Shown piece by piece: positions 38,001 through 47,253 of a stretch of 64,000 nucleotides of DNA; position 1 is the stretch's first letter; every line of letters starts with the position of its first letter. The notes beneath the pieces were generated by a model. That model had not been told where the DNA came from. It saw nothing but the letters and a program-made list of their open reading frames with translations, and did not search any database. Origin of the DNA: Peteryoungia wuzhouensis. Its GTDB lineage: Bacteria > Pseudomonadota > Alphaproteobacteria > Rhizobiales > Rhizobiaceae. The DNA lies in the NCBI RefSeq assembly GCF_003205195.1, contig NZ_QJRY01000001.1, positions 744,001 through 808,000 of the forward strand. The letters are read 5' to 3'. The position numbers and the translations under genes are program-made.

Positions 38001-39455
38001 TCATCCCGCCATTTCGAGAACGGCCTTCAGCATCTCGTCGACTGTGCTCACGAGCTTGGCTGCTGCCTTGTAGGACTGCTCTACATCGAGCAGTAGCGAT
38101 AGTTCCTCATCGAGATTGACGGCCGTCTTGGACGAGTAGGTCTGGAAGGTCCGCTCATAGAGCGCAGTCTTGTTTTCATTGGCCGTCGTTGCATTCGAAC
38201 GGAGCTCTTCGAGCCAACCGATCGAGTTGCTGGAGAAGGACAGGATACTCGCCGTCGTCTTAAGATCCGCATCTGCGGAAAAGGACCGCTCTGCCGACAG
38301 GGCATCCACATAGGCGTTGATCAGATCAGTATAACCGGATGCGCCGTCGGTGTTGCGGACATAACCGGGTCCGTTGATCCCGCCGTCACGGATGCGCATC
38401 GGATCGCCGCCGGAATCGGAGCGCACCGCCGGATTGACCTGAATGAGAGCTGCAAGTCCCGGCTGAACGGTGCCCGTGGCCGGTACGGTCCCGCCCGGCC
38501 AGGTGAAAAGGCCCGGAAGCTCGTTGACACCACCAGCGTCGGTTTCGGCAAAGGCCTCGATCAGGCCGCGCGCCACTTCATCAAGCTGGGTTTGAAACGT
38601 TGGGGCAACTTCGTCCCTCAGCTGCACGAGGGCGGCCAGGGAGCCATTGGCATCGGTATTGCCGCCCACTCCGGCGCGCACGGGAGTGCCGTCGATGTAG
38701 ATGGGGTTACCGGTGACGGTCGAATCGTAAGTGTAAGTCCGGGTGAACGTAACTTCGCGGGGATCGGTCTCGAACAGGGTCGTGCCGTCGGTGGTATAGA
38801 GCACCATGTCGCTGTTTTCGCGCATGTTGACACTGACACCGACAATGCCGGAAATTTCCTTGAGAAGGGTATCGCGACGGTCAAGGTAATTGCTCGGATC
38901 GTCGCCGGTCGCCGTCATGCTGACGACCGTATCGTTCACGGTCTTGAATTCGGCCAGCAGCTTGTTGAGCGATTCAACTTGCTGCGCGATCTGCGCATCG
39001 GCCTTTTCGCGGACATCCTGAACAGCAGCCGTCGAGTTGTTCAAGGAATTGACCACATCGATGGCGTCTGTGACAACGGTCGAGGCGAGTGCATATTCAC
39101 CCGGAGCGGCGGCAAAGGACTGCAAACTGCTCTGCAGGTTTGCGAGATAGGTCGACGTCGACAGCTCGTATTTATTGCCGCCGAGGGCATCGGAGAGCGT
39201 GGTCAAGCCCTCCAGAAGAGTGGTCTGGGCGCTCTCCTGGGAGGTCGAGGAGGAAAGCTGTCGCAGCAGCGCCGTCTGCTGCGACCGCTCGTTCTGGGTT
39301 GTCGTTGCGCCATAAACCGTCTGCACCACCACCGGCTGCCGGCGAACATAGTTCTGGTTCCCGTCATTGGCGATGTTGGTGGACACCACCGCCGTCTGCT
39401 GGGACGTGTTCCGGAAGATCGAATTGGCCGTGTTGAGCGACGATGCAAGCGACAT
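38001..39455 (-). CDS. flgK: Hook-filament junction protein FlgK
   Basis: A 484-aa protein, N-terminal LASSLNTANSIFRNTSQQTA (equivalent of the FlgK/hook N-terminal helix) and C-terminal LSLLLDVEQSYKAAAKLVST, the usual FlgK end. It begins 21 bp after the flgE stop. Confidence 0.95.
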   Translation of the reverse strand: MSLASSLNTANSIFRNTSQQTAVVSTNIANDGNQNYVRRQPVVVQTVYGATTTQNERSQQTALLRQLSSSTSQESAQTTLLEGLTTLSDALGGNKYELSTSTYLANLQSSLQSFAAAPGEYALASTVVTDAIDVVNSLNNSTAAVQDVREKADAQIAQQVESLNKLLAEFKTVNDTVVSMTATGDDPSNYLDRRDTLLKEISGIVGVSVNMRENSDMVLYTTDGTTLFETDPREVTFTRTYTYDSTVTGNPIYIDGTPVRAGVGGNTDANGSLAALVQLRDEVAPTFQTQLDEVARGLIEAFAETDAGGVNELPGLFTWPGGTVPATGTVQPGLAALIQVNPAVRSDSGGDPMRIRDGGINGPGYVRNTDGASGYTDLINAYVDALSAERSFSADADLKTTASILSFSSNSIGWLEELRSNATTANENKTALYERTFQTYSSKTAVNLDEELSLLLDVEQSYKAAAKLVSTVDEMLKAVLEMAG

Positions 39456-39476
39456 AGGACTAACCTACTCTTTCGA

Positions 39477-40682
39477 TTATCTCTTCAGGTTGACCAGGAC
39501 TTCCATCAACTCGGAGCCCGTCTGGAAAACCTTGGAGTTTGCGGTGTAATTCCGCTGAGACTCAATCATCGCCGTCAGTTCCTCTGCGACGTCCACGTTG
39601 GAGTCTTCGAGGGCGCTGGAGATGATCTTGCCGAAGCCACTGGAGCCGGCATAACCGAGAATGACGACGCCGGAATCGTTGGACTGGGTGTAGAGGTTGC
39701 CGGCCACCGGATTGAGGTTGTCCGGGCTCTGCACACTGGCGAGTGCCACACGGAACTTCGGCACCAGATCACCATTCTGATAGGCGATCGAAACAATGCC
39801 CTTGTCGTCGATCTCGTAACCCTTGACCTTCGAGGCTGCGTTGCCGTTGACATTGCCGCGCTCGACGGAGAAGGCGGACGCCAGCTGCGTGGTGTCACCA
39901 ATCTGAAGCTTGATTTCAGGAACTACCGCACCGTCGATGTCGAACTCATCCAGTGTAAGTTCGCCGGTCGCTGGGTCCGTCAGCTTGCCGTTTGTGTCGA
40001 ATATCAGCGATTCGGGACCGAGCAGCGCAGCGGGTGTACCAGGACCCGTCGCCGTTACGGTCCACTCGTTGGCGTTCACCTTCTTATACACGAACTCGAC
40101 CAGACGGCTCGAACCCTGGCTGTCGAAGACCTTGAGCGATGTCTTCTGCTCGAAGCCGACGGCGGCACCGTTCGGAAGGTTGACGTTCAACACGCCCGTG
40201 GTCGATGCAACGGCAGAAATACCGGAGCCCGAAAGGTCCACATTCTGAAGACCGTCGAAACCGTTGACCACGATGGTCGGATCCGCGTTTGAATCGTATT
40301 CATAACCCTGCAGCGTATAGCCGGCCGTGTTTTTCAGCGTGCCATCGTCCTGAAGGACAAAGGCGCCTGCACGGGTCATGTAAGGGGTTCCGTCGTCACC
40401 CTTGACGATGAAGAAACCCGCGCCGTTGATGGCCAGATCGGTTTTCGACGTCGTATAGCTGAACGTACCCTGGGTGGAGATCGAGTAACGAACGTCGGTC
40501 TCTACACCGCCTGAATTGTAGGCGCCGTCAGTGGTCGGCAAAATCATCGAAGAGAACTGCACCGAGGCTTTTTTGTAGCCGACGGTACTGGAATTGGCGA
40601 TGTTGTCGCCGACCGTACCCAGGCGGTTGGCCTGGGCATTCATGCCGGAGACACCCGTTCGCATGGTTCCATAAAGGCTCAT
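39477..40682 (-). CDS. flgE: Flagellar hook protein FlgE
   Basis: A 401-aa protein. The rod/hook N-terminal motif is GTMRTGVSGMNAQANRLGTV with NIANSSTVGYKK; the C-terminal AMIESQRNYTANSKVFQTGS closes the coiled coil. It forms the hook and is the first gene of the flgE-flgK-flgL-flaF-flbT-flgD-fliQ-flhA-fliR run. Between it and ftcR lie two hairpins (40753-40815). Confidence 0.97.
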   Translation of the reverse strand: MSLYGTMRTGVSGMNAQANRLGTVGDNIANSSTVGYKKASVQFSSMILPTTDGAYNSGGVETDVRYSISTQGTFSYTTSKTDLAINGAGFFIVKGDDGTPYMTRAGAFVLQDDGTLKNTAGYTLQGYEYDSNADPTIVVNGFDGLQNVDLSGSGISAVASTTGVLNVNLPNGAAVGFEQKTSLKVFDSQGSSRLVEFVYKKVNANEWTVTATGPGTPAALLGPESLIFDTNGKLTDPATGELTLDEFDIDGAVVPEIKLQIGDTTQLASAFSVERGNVNGNAASKVKGYEIDDKGIVSIAYQNGDLVPKFRVALASVQSPDNLNPVAGNLYTQSNDSGVVILGYAGSSGFGKIISSALEDSNVDVAEELTAMIESQRNYTANSKVFQTGSELMEVLVNLKR

Positions 40683-40752
40683 ATTAAAATCCTCGCTTCC
40701 GTAGTCATTTCAGAGGGTATGAGGTGGGCCTTGCGTGAAGCTGTCTGGCATT

Positions 40753-40784
40753 GCGGCTCTGAAGCAAAATCGCTCAAGAGCCGC
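40753..40784. repeat. Inverted repeat between ftcR and flgE
   Basis: GCGGCTCT (40753-40760) and AGAGCCGC (40777-40784) with inner AGC/GCT pairing. There is no T-run on the minus strand. It is a possible attenuator or processing stem ahead of the hook operon. Confidence 0.4.
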
Positions 40785-40793
40785 CGCAGCGGG

Positions 40794-40815
40794 GATCCGG
40801 CTTGGGCGCCGGATC
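40794..40815. repeat. Hairpin at the ftcR stop codon
   Basis: GATCCGGC-TTGGGC-GCCGGATC is a perfect 8-bp stem that includes the last bases of the ftcR stop codon. With the next repeat it forms a tandem hairpin arrangement. Confidence 0.4.
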
Positions 40816-41485
40816 AGCTCCAATCGATGCAGTAGCCAAGGAAGCGCTTGGAATCGACCGGATCGAAACCGAGCTTCTTGCGCAGCTTCTTGCGAAGCTT
40901 CGAGATATGGCTTTCGACGACGTTTTCCTCGACCTCTTCGTCGAAGATGCCGTAGATCGCGTTGAAGATCTGGGTCTTCGAGACGCGGCGACCGCGGTTT
41001 GCGACCAAATATTCCAGGATGCGGCGCTCGCGGCGCGGCAGCGGGAAGACATCGCCGGCGATCTCGGGATCGCGACCGTCGGAGAACACCTTGATCGGTC
41101 CGATCTCGGTGAAGTTCGTAATAGCACGCAGACGTCGGCGGATAGCCGCTGCCCGCGCCAGGATCTCCCGGGGATGCACCGGCTTGCGCACGACGTCGTC
41201 GACGCCGCAATCAAACAGTGCAAGCGTCGCCTCAAGCGAGGGCTGATCGCTGACAGCGATGACCGGCGCCTGGGTTCTGTCGCGGATTGCCCGCGGCAGT
41301 TCCAGCATCGCCTCACCCTGTCCGATCAGGAAAGCCTCGACTGCTGCGATGTCGGAATCGGCCGCCGTATTGACCCATTCCCCGAACTCCCTCGGGTCAA
41401 AACCCGTCGAAGGAATCCCCTCGCGTCCAAATAAAGATGTGTATCCGTCTTTCACGAGCTCGCGCTCATCAACCACGACGATCAT
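40814..41485 (-). CDS. ftcR: Flagellar master regulator FtcR/Rem, OmpR-type
   Basis: A 223-aa OmpR-family activator (Rem in S. meliloti, FtcR in Brucella) of hook and other middle-class flagellar genes. Receiver-like domain 1-115; winged helix 125-223 ([40 protein letters not shown]). The phospho-acceptor position aligned with the Asp of OmpR is Glu50 ([11 protein letters not shown]), and only D6-E7 remain of the acidic pocket, so it probably works without phosphorylation. It stands between the lytic transglycosylase and flgE, and has a palindrome upstream (41532-41545). Confidence 0.93.
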   Translation of the reverse strand: MIVVVDERELVKDGYTSLFGREGIPSTGFDPREFGEWVNTAADSDIAAVEAFLIGQGEAMLELPRAIRDRTQAPVIAVSDQPSLEATLALFDCGVDDVVRKPVHPREILARAAAIRRRLRAITNFTEIGPIKVFSDGRDPEIAGDVFPLPRRERRILEYLVANRGRRVSKTQIFNAIYGIFDEEVEENVVESHISKLRKKLRKKLGFDPVDSKRFLGYCIDWS

Positions 41486-41531
41486 TCAGCCGCCTCCGAA
41501 TCAGTGTGGTGTTTCGATAGGCTATGGGTAC

Positions 41532-41545
41532 GAATCGTGCGATTC
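41532..41545. promoter_or_regulatory. Palindrome upstream of ftcR
   Basis: GAATCG-TG-CGATTC, perfect arms, 47 nt upstream of the ftcR start. In S. meliloti rem is activated by VisNR; whether this site is involved is unknown. Confidence 0.35.
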
Positions 41546-41652
41546 AGGGACAACTAGGTAAACTTAATGACAGATATTAATAATTGATTAAGGATTTGGT
41601 GCCGATTTGAACTAGATATAGTGGGTTATCAGTGATTGCCACACTATTTTTT

Positions 41653-41699
41653 AGTGGAAAAGTTAACGCAAGCTTCGCGCAAGCTCTTGCTTTCCCACT
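41653..41699. repeat. Long imperfect hairpin upstream of ftcR
   Basis: AGTGGAAAAG (41653-41662) pairs with CTTTCCCACT (41690-41699) with one G-U, and inside it GCAAG/CTTGC and AGCTT-CGCGC-AAGCT also pair. It lies in an AT-rich, otherwise featureless 280-bp region between the lytic transglycosylase and ftcR. Confidence 0.4.
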
Positions 41700-41765
41700 T
41701 TTCGACGCAGTGTCGCCACATTTGGCAAATCGCACATAAGGCACGTGTCAATCAATTTTGGGTTG

Positions 41766-42347
41766 CTATTCACCGCAAAATTGTCGCGCGGAAGACGTCC
41801 AGTTTCCATAGCCGGTGGCGACCAGATTGGCGATCACGCGGCACACGTAACGCTTCTGCGCGGGGTCGTTGTTCGGTCCCGCATGATATCTGGCAACAGC
41901 CATGGTCCAGGTTTCATGTCGCTGGTGCAGATTGCTCAGAAAGCGTGCTGCATATTCGACGTTGCGCCGGGGGTCAAACATCGCCTGCACAGAGGTAAAA
42001 TTCTCTCCGTGGAAGTGCTGGTTGATCTGCATGCATCCAACATCGATCAACTTGGCACCGCCATCCCTTGCTCTCTGGAAGGCGTTCAACGCCTCCTCAA
42101 GCCCGTCGAAATAATAGGCTTTGCCCTCCACATTTAGGGCATAGGCCTGAAGACTTCCCTTTCGCCCCGTCTCCGTCAATCCGACAGAATAGAGGATGCC
42201 TTCGGGAATGCCGTATTTGGCGGCAGCGGCGCTGATCTCTGTCTCGCAGCTGCCGGTGCTCGCTTCGGCATCAGAGGTAAAGCTGACCAGGGCGAGCGCC
42301 ACGAGCGTCAGAAGACTGAACCTCGGTCTGCTGCACCAGTCTCTCAT
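41766..42347 (-). CDS. Flagellar lytic transglycosylase, secreted
   Basis: A 193-aa protein with a signal peptide (RFSLLTLVALALVSFTSDAE) and an SLT-like domain: catalytic Glu in ILYSVGLTETGRKGSLQAYA, then VGCMQINQHFHG and VARYHAGPNNDPAQKRY. It probably opens peptidoglycan for the rod or stator. It corresponds to orf38, downstream of motD in S. meliloti. The start at 42347 has GAGGA upstream and overlaps the 3' end of fliK by 77 nt in another frame. Confidence 0.87.
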   Translation of the reverse strand: MRDWCSRPRFSLLTLVALALVSFTSDAEASTGSCETEISAAAAKYGIPEGILYSVGLTETGRKGSLQAYALNVEGKAYYFDGLEEALNAFQRARDGGAKLIDVGCMQINQHFHGENFTSVQAMFDPRRNVEYAARFLSNLHQRHETWTMAVARYHAGPNNDPAQKRYVCRVIANLVATGYGNWTSSARQFCGE

Positions 42348-43683
42348 CGGCCATCCTCGTGCTGCTGTTGGTTTCGCCCCGGGCGCGGCCTTCACTGCCC
42401 TGGCCACCCGAGTGGAAGGCCTGCTGCCCAGGCTGCTGGCCTGGAGTATTGTTCTGGCCGGCATCGGCGCTGCGATCTGCTGACGCGACCTGCATGTTGA
42501 CATGAACGTGGTCAACGGTAAGTCCCTGCGCACGCAATCCCTTTAGAATATCGCTGGTATCATTCTGCAGCTGTCGCAGGGCTGCGGGATTGTCCACGGT
42601 CAATTGGACGCTCAGTTCCTCACCCGAAAGCCTCAGCGTTGCCGTGACGCTGCCCAGTTCGATCGGGCTCATCTGCAGCTTCAAGGTATTCACCACCTTG
42701 CCGTGACCGGATTGGGACGCTGCATTGGCGAGTTCGGAGCCGGGCGACATTGCGCTCACCCATTCGCCGTCGCCGAGCATGGCCGCGGTGATCGAGGCAG
42801 CGTTGTTGGTCGAGGCGGGAGCAATGAAACGACGCGCATCCAGCACGGCGATCGTCTCCACCGGCGCTGCATCGCCCATGTCTTCGCCACGCCCGGCCCT
42901 CTCGCCCTGCAGTATCATCGGCTGTGCCTTGCCGTCAGCCTTGACCACGCGGAAGGTCCGGTCCGGTTCTCCGCCCTGGCCTTGCGAGGTCGAAGCATCG
43001 TCCGGTGCCGCACCTGCGGCGGCAGCAACCGCCTCAGCCAGCATGACATGCGCCTTTTGCTCAATTGGAGCCTTGGATGCGTCCTCGCCATCACCCGTCT
43101 TGTCAGCTTTCGTATCCAGTTGTGGCGCTCCGGCGAGCAGGCGCAGGACATCGGATAGATCGGCTTCCTTGGTGCTGGCGGATGCTTCTTCCTCCGCAGT
43201 GCCGGATGCCGCCGGCTCGCCATTCATGGCGGCCTTGTTGTCGCGCAAGCCCGCCAATGCCTTGGCGAGTTCCGCTTTCGACATGGTGCCGGCGTGGGAC
43301 GTCCCATCTTTGACCTTCTCGTTTTCCGCCCCCGGTTCCTTCGTCTTGGAACGCGCCGCCGCCAGAAGGCGAGCCAGTTCGTCCGTGGAGAGGTCGGCAA
43401 GGTCGATCAAGGGCCCATCGGAGGTGGCCGCCGGGTTTTCCGAGATATCGATCACCGGGCGTTTCGACCGAACATCGACCGCAGGCTTTCCGGCATCGCC
43501 GTCATCGGTCTTCGCCGCTTGTTCCTGATCGCCCTGCCTGGCCGATTTCTCCTGGTTCCCGGAATTCGAAAGGACCTTCGAAAAGCTTCCGTCCTGCGCC
43601 TGATCCGCTCGCGCGCCAGACCCCGTTTGCGTTACGACCGTGCCCGGCGCGGGTACTGGGGGAGCCGATAATGCATCCAACAT
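42271..43683 (-). CDS. fliK: Flagellar hook-length control protein FliK (MotD)
   Basis: A 470-aa, Ala/Asp/Lys-rich low-complexity protein with a C-terminal Flg_hook domain at about 345-420 (LKLQMSPIELGSVTATLRLS; GLRAQGLTVDHVHVNMQVAS). In S. meliloti it was called MotD and later shown to be the FliK orthologue. The ATG at 43683 follows the motC stop by 1 nt. The 3' end overlaps the transglycosylase gene by 77 nt. Confidence 0.9.
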   Translation of the reverse strand: MLDALSAPPVPAPGTVVTQTGSGARADQAQDGSFSKVLSNSGNQEKSARQGDQEQAAKTDDGDAGKPAVDVRSKRPVIDISENPAATSDGPLIDLADLSTDELARLLAAARSKTKEPGAENEKVKDGTSHAGTMSKAELAKALAGLRDNKAAMNGEPAASGTAEEEASASTKEADLSDVLRLLAGAPQLDTKADKTGDGEDASKAPIEQKAHVMLAEAVAAAAGAAPDDASTSQGQGGEPDRTFRVVKADGKAQPMILQGERAGRGEDMGDAAPVETIAVLDARRFIAPASTNNAASITAAMLGDGEWVSAMSPGSELANAASQSGHGKVVNTLKLQMSPIELGSVTATLRLSGEELSVQLTVDNPAALRQLQNDTSDILKGLRAQGLTVDHVHVNMQVASADRSADAGQNNTPGQQPGQQAFHSGGQGSEGRARGETNSSTRMADERLVQQTEVQSSDARGARPGQLYL

Positions 43684-43684
43684 G

Positions 43685-45013
43685 TCAGGGGCCTTCCTTC
43701 TTGAGAAGATCGTCGATCGCATCGAGCTTGGAGCGCCCAGCATCGACAAAGGTGCGCAGTTCCGGATCGATCGCGGGGGCTTTTGGATCTGCCGCCACGG
43801 GCTGAACGGTCGCGGGTGCGGTGTCTGCAGGTTTTGCAGCCTCGGCCTTGGCCTGGGGCAACGGCGCCAAGGGATCCTGAAGCTCCGGATCGACCGTTGC
43901 TGCGGCGACACCTGTGTCGGCAGCCGGGGTGGGCTGCTCGACCGGGGGGGACGTTGCCGGCCCCTGTGGCTTTCGCAGCACTTCCTTTGCGACCGCCTCG
44001 GCGGCCTGTCGCAACGCACGGTCCTTGGGAGACAGGGATTCTTCCGGGATCGCCATCAGGGCAGCCATGGCATCGTCCACCTTTTCGGTGGGAATACTGA
44101 CGAGGCTGCCATAGAGCTTGGCCAAGGTGTCTGCACCGGCCCCATCGCCCGACAAGGCCTGCGCCTGGGTGGCCGCCATGACGGCAAGGTCACGCCGCCC
44201 GGCGATCGCCGCCTGACGAGCGATGCGCAGATAGACCTCACGACGGCGGTCCACATCCATGTAACCAAGCGTCGCTTCGATGTCCTCCGGTTTCAGGGCA
44301 TCATAGTGCTCGACGACGAAGCGTACGAAAAGATCGGCAAACTGGCTTGCATAGGGCGAATAGAGGAAACGGCGGGCGTAGCGATTTGCGTAGCCCGATG
44401 CCTTGTCGACGATCTTCGCATCGACGGCGACCGCGAGCGAACGGCGCAGCGCCGCCTCCTCGACGATTGTTCCTGGGGCGGTCAATCGTGCCCAGTCGTA
44501 GAATTTCAGCGATCCCGCAGGATCCTTGGCGATCGTGACATTGCCCGCGACCAGCGCCAGGTAAGGGGCAATGTCGGCATCTTTGTATTCGGTGACCATC
44601 TCGCCAAGCGTCTTGGCGATCAGCGTGCCCTTGCCGCTCAAGTATTTGCGCAAGGCGTCCGCGATGCGGTTGTCGAAGTTGCCGTCAACGTCGCGGGCCA
44701 CCAGAAATTCCAGCGTCGCCGGATTTCCGCCACTCATGGCGTAGATCAAAGCCGCATCGACATTTCGGGGATCGGCGAAGATTGCCGGGTCGGCCGTGCG
44801 CAGCCGCTTGTCGATGGCACCCAGCATGAACCGCTGCATCTCGGCGGCCGAATGATCTCCCCGCACGACGGTATCCTGGACGAACTGCAGCGAGCGCAGC
44901 ATTCGATAGGGTTCGATGGTATCGTCCATGCTCTGGGCATAGGCCGCAAGGCCGCCCGAAAGGGCAGCCGCAGCGCAGGCCAGAAGAGCAAGGGAGAACC
45001 GCCGGATCGCCAT
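43685..45013 (-). CDS. motC: Periplasmic motility protein MotC
   Basis: A 442-aa secreted protein with a signal peptide (RFSLALLACAAAALSGGLAA). Its mature region shows LRSLQFVQDTVVRGDHSAAE, typical of rhizobial MotC, an essential periplasmic stator partner of MotB. Its chaperone MotE is encoded at 54860. It starts 3 bp after the motB stop. Confidence 0.95.
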   Translation of the reverse strand: MAIRRFSLALLACAAAALSGGLAAYAQSMDDTIEPYRMLRSLQFVQDTVVRGDHSAAEMQRFMLGAIDKRLRTADPAIFADPRNVDAALIYAMSGGNPATLEFLVARDVDGNFDNRIADALRKYLSGKGTLIAKTLGEMVTEYKDADIAPYLALVAGNVTIAKDPAGSLKFYDWARLTAPGTIVEEAALRRSLAVAVDAKIVDKASGYANRYARRFLYSPYASQFADLFVRFVVEHYDALKPEDIEATLGYMDVDRRREVYLRIARQAAIAGRRDLAVMAATQAQALSGDGAGADTLAKLYGSLVSIPTEKVDDAMAALMAIPEESLSPKDRALRQAAEAVAKEVLRKPQGPATSPPVEQPTPAADTGVAAATVDPELQDPLAPLPQAKAEAAKPADTAPATVQPVAADPKAPAIDPELRTFVDAGRSKLDAIDDLLKKEGP

Positions 45014-45016
45014 GAT

Positions 45017-46342
45017 TTATCCCTGCTCCCCCTGGATCAGGATCTCGATACGTCTGTTAGCGTCGGCCAGCGGATCGGAAGGGACCTGGAGACGGCGGTC
45101 GGCGAAGCCGGATACCTGTTCGACGCGGTCCTCCTTCAGGCCACCGCGGACCAGCATGTAGTAGGCGCTGTGCGCGCGGGCCATCGAAAGGCGCCAGTTG
45201 TCGTTTTCCGTGCCCTTGAACTGCCGGCCGTCGGTGTGGCCGCGAATGACGATCTGGCCAGGCCGGTCCTGCAGGAGCTTGCCGATACGTTCCATCGCCA
45301 GAACCATATCCCGCTGGGGCACGGCGGAGCCGACATTGAACATCGCAGCATCACTCTGATCGCTGATGGTGACGAGCAGGCCACCTTCGGCGGGTGTGAC
45401 GATGAGCCCCTCTGCCAGCTTGCCGGCGGTGCCACCGATGGCCTCTTCGATGTCATGCTTCAACTGCGCGGCAGCTGCCAGTTCCGCCTTGGTCTCTGCC
45501 GGAGCCTGGGCAGGATCGGCGAGTTTCGCCTCCTCGGTCTTGCCATCCTCAGGCTGTTCGCCCTCGGCAGCCGGAAGCTTGGACTCCGCCTGCGGGTTCT
45601 CGGGCTTCATCTCATCGGGCGTCGGCTTCTGGCCGGGCACCACGAGGGCGACCTGCTGTTCCGGTTCGGTGGACGGCTGCGATGGGTCCTGTGCCTGCTG
45701 CGCCGCAGTCTGCTGTTGCTGATCCGATGGCGTCGTCGCGTCTGTCGGCTTTCCGACAGGACCATTCGCCGTCTGGACCTGCTGGGTCCAGAAGTCCGGA
45801 TCAAACGGGTCGCGATAGGCTTCACCGCCCTGGGCACCGGTCGAGGGACCGGAATCGGCGGCACCACCCTCGCCCTTGGCGCTGACATTGGCCTGCTGAC
45901 CGACTTCCTGGGCAATCTCGGCCAGAACCGAATAGGGATTCTCGAAGAAATCGGCTTCCGAATAGTTGGAGTTTTCACCCGAAGATGCCGTCAGATCCTC
46001 ACCCGTCGCTGCGGAGGAACCGACCCTGTCTTCGTCGTCCTCGACCTTCGACCGTTCTTTCTTCTGTTCGCCCTCCGCCTGATCGACCGGCTTCTTCAAA
46101 CCCTTTTCCGTCGGCTTCTCGTCCGAGAGCTTGATCGGATTGAAATAGCTGGCGACCGACGCCTTCGTTTCCTCATTGGCGGCATTGACGAGCCACATGA
46201 CGAGGAAGAAGGCCATCATCGCGGTCATGAAGTCGGCATAGGCAATCTTCCACGCGCCACCATGAGCGCCATCGTGGTCGCCCTTGTGGCGCTTGACGAT
46301 GATGATCTCGTTCTTACCGTGGTGGTGGTTCTCGTCGCTCAT
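45017..46342 (-). CDS. motB: Flagellar stator protein MotB
   Basis: A 441-aa protein. One membrane segment ([20 protein letters not shown]) carries the proton-pathway Asp. A long acidic, Gln-rich linker of about 220 residues leads to a C-terminal OmpA-type peptidoglycan-binding domain ([40 protein letters not shown]). It is longer than enterobacterial MotB (about 310 aa), as usual for rhizobia. Its partner motA is at 61986 on the other strand, and its start overlaps the fliH-like gene by ATGA. Confidence 0.96.
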   Translation of the reverse strand: MSDENHHHGKNEIIIVKRHKGDHDGAHGGAWKIAYADFMTAMMAFFLVMWLVNAANEETKASVASYFNPIKLSDEKPTEKGLKKPVDQAEGEQKKERSKVEDDEDRVGSSAATGEDLTASSGENSNYSEADFFENPYSVLAEIAQEVGQQANVSAKGEGGAADSGPSTGAQGGEAYRDPFDPDFWTQQVQTANGPVGKPTDATTPSDQQQQTAAQQAQDPSQPSTEPEQQVALVVPGQKPTPDEMKPENPQAESKLPAAEGEQPEDGKTEEAKLADPAQAPAETKAELAAAAQLKHDIEEAIGGTAGKLAEGLIVTPAEGGLLVTISDQSDAAMFNVGSAVPQRDMVLAMERIGKLLQDRPGQIVIRGHTDGRQFKGTENDNWRLSMARAHSAYYMLVRGGLKEDRVEQVSGFADRRLQVPSDPLADANRRIEILIQGEQG

Positions 46343-46989
46343 GACAGCACTTTCTTCAGGCTCGCACTGAAGGCGGAGATGCGGGTCACGAGCGCCGTAT
46401 CGCCGAACTCAGCCGTCAGATCCAAATCCGTGCCATCGACATGATGCAGCATTTCTGCGTGATCGGGCATTTCAGACAGGAGTTTCTCAAATAGGTCGCG
46501 GGGGCCCCTGACCTGGATCGTGCCGGCTTCGCCACTCGAAATCGCCGCTTCGAGTTGTTCGGCCAATTCATCGACCGCCCGCTCAACGATGCCTTCCTCG
46601 ATCACCGGCGCCAGAGCATGAGCGACCTGCTCGCTGACGGAAATCGACAGGCGCTTGACAACCTCGGGCAGTTGTTCGGCGATTGCCGCAGCGAACTCGT
46701 CGCGCAGCCGCTGTTCAATCTCGGCCAAGGCGTCCGCATGGGCCGCTTCCAAGGCCTGGCGTTCCGCCTCGAGGCGCTCGACTGCCGCCTGCTCACCTGC
46801 CTCATGGCCCTCAGCATAGGCCGCTCGGCGAAGGGCTTCGAGGTCGACCGGTTCGGGTTCCGGTTCTGGAAGGGCCGGAAAGTCCATTTCGAAATCATCC
46901 ATGCCACCGCCAAAAGCGGTCTCGACCGGTTGCGGCGGGGCCGACGGCGTGGAGAAGTCCTTCAGATATCTGGCCAGAGGCATGCTCAT
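46339..46989 (-). CDS. fliH: FliH-like flagellar assembly protein
   Basis: A 216-aa protein with an acidic Pro-rich N-terminus and a long helical region ([40 protein letters not shown]). A C-terminal FliH/YscL-like part follows ([20 protein letters not shown]). It likely regulates the FliI ATPase, although fliI is 13 kb away. It overlaps motB by ATGA. Annotation as FliH is based on architecture, not on strong identity. Confidence 0.7.
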   Translation of the reverse strand: MSMPLARYLKDFSTPSAPPQPVETAFGGGMDDFEMDFPALPEPEPEPVDLEALRRAAYAEGHEAGEQAAVERLEAERQALEAAHADALAEIEQRLRDEFAAAIAEQLPEVVKRLSISVSEQVAHALAPVIEEGIVERAVDELAEQLEAAISSGEAGTIQVRGPRDLFEKLLSEMPDHAEMLHHVDGTDLDLTAEFGDTALVTRISAFSASLKKVLS

Positions 46990-47253
46990 CAGCGATCTCC
47001 CCCACCGACAACAGGGTTCGATCCGGCTGCACCTTCAGGCGCGCGCGGGGCATCGACATCTACGGGGCCAGAACGTGTTCTCATCTTCCGGATTCGGCTT
47101 TCGCTTCGGGGCCGCAACTCTCGGCAGGTTCCTGCCATGGACAATGCTTGAAACTAGGGTGTCAAACTTGCGCGAAGATGAATGGCGCCGCAGGCTCTGC
47201 GGCCGCAGCATTGCCGGCGCGGAGAGCCACGCCGGCATGAGGCTCACCACGCG

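Noticed and set aside
41653-41699. The hairpin 3' of the lytic transglycosylase as its terminator
   Set aside because: On the minus strand the stem is followed by A-rich sequence, not a T-run, so it was listed as a repeat only.
43640-46444. A 934-codon open frame on the plus strand across motC and motB
   Set aside because: It is antisense to well-supported genes with clear domains, has no ribosome-binding site and encodes low-complexity sequence. Long antisense frames are common in GC-rich DNA with this codon bias.
47213-47235. GCCGGCG/CGCCGGC stem just after the fourth flagellin stop as a terminator
   Set aside because: It has no T-run, and GC-rich stems of this size are frequent in such DNA.
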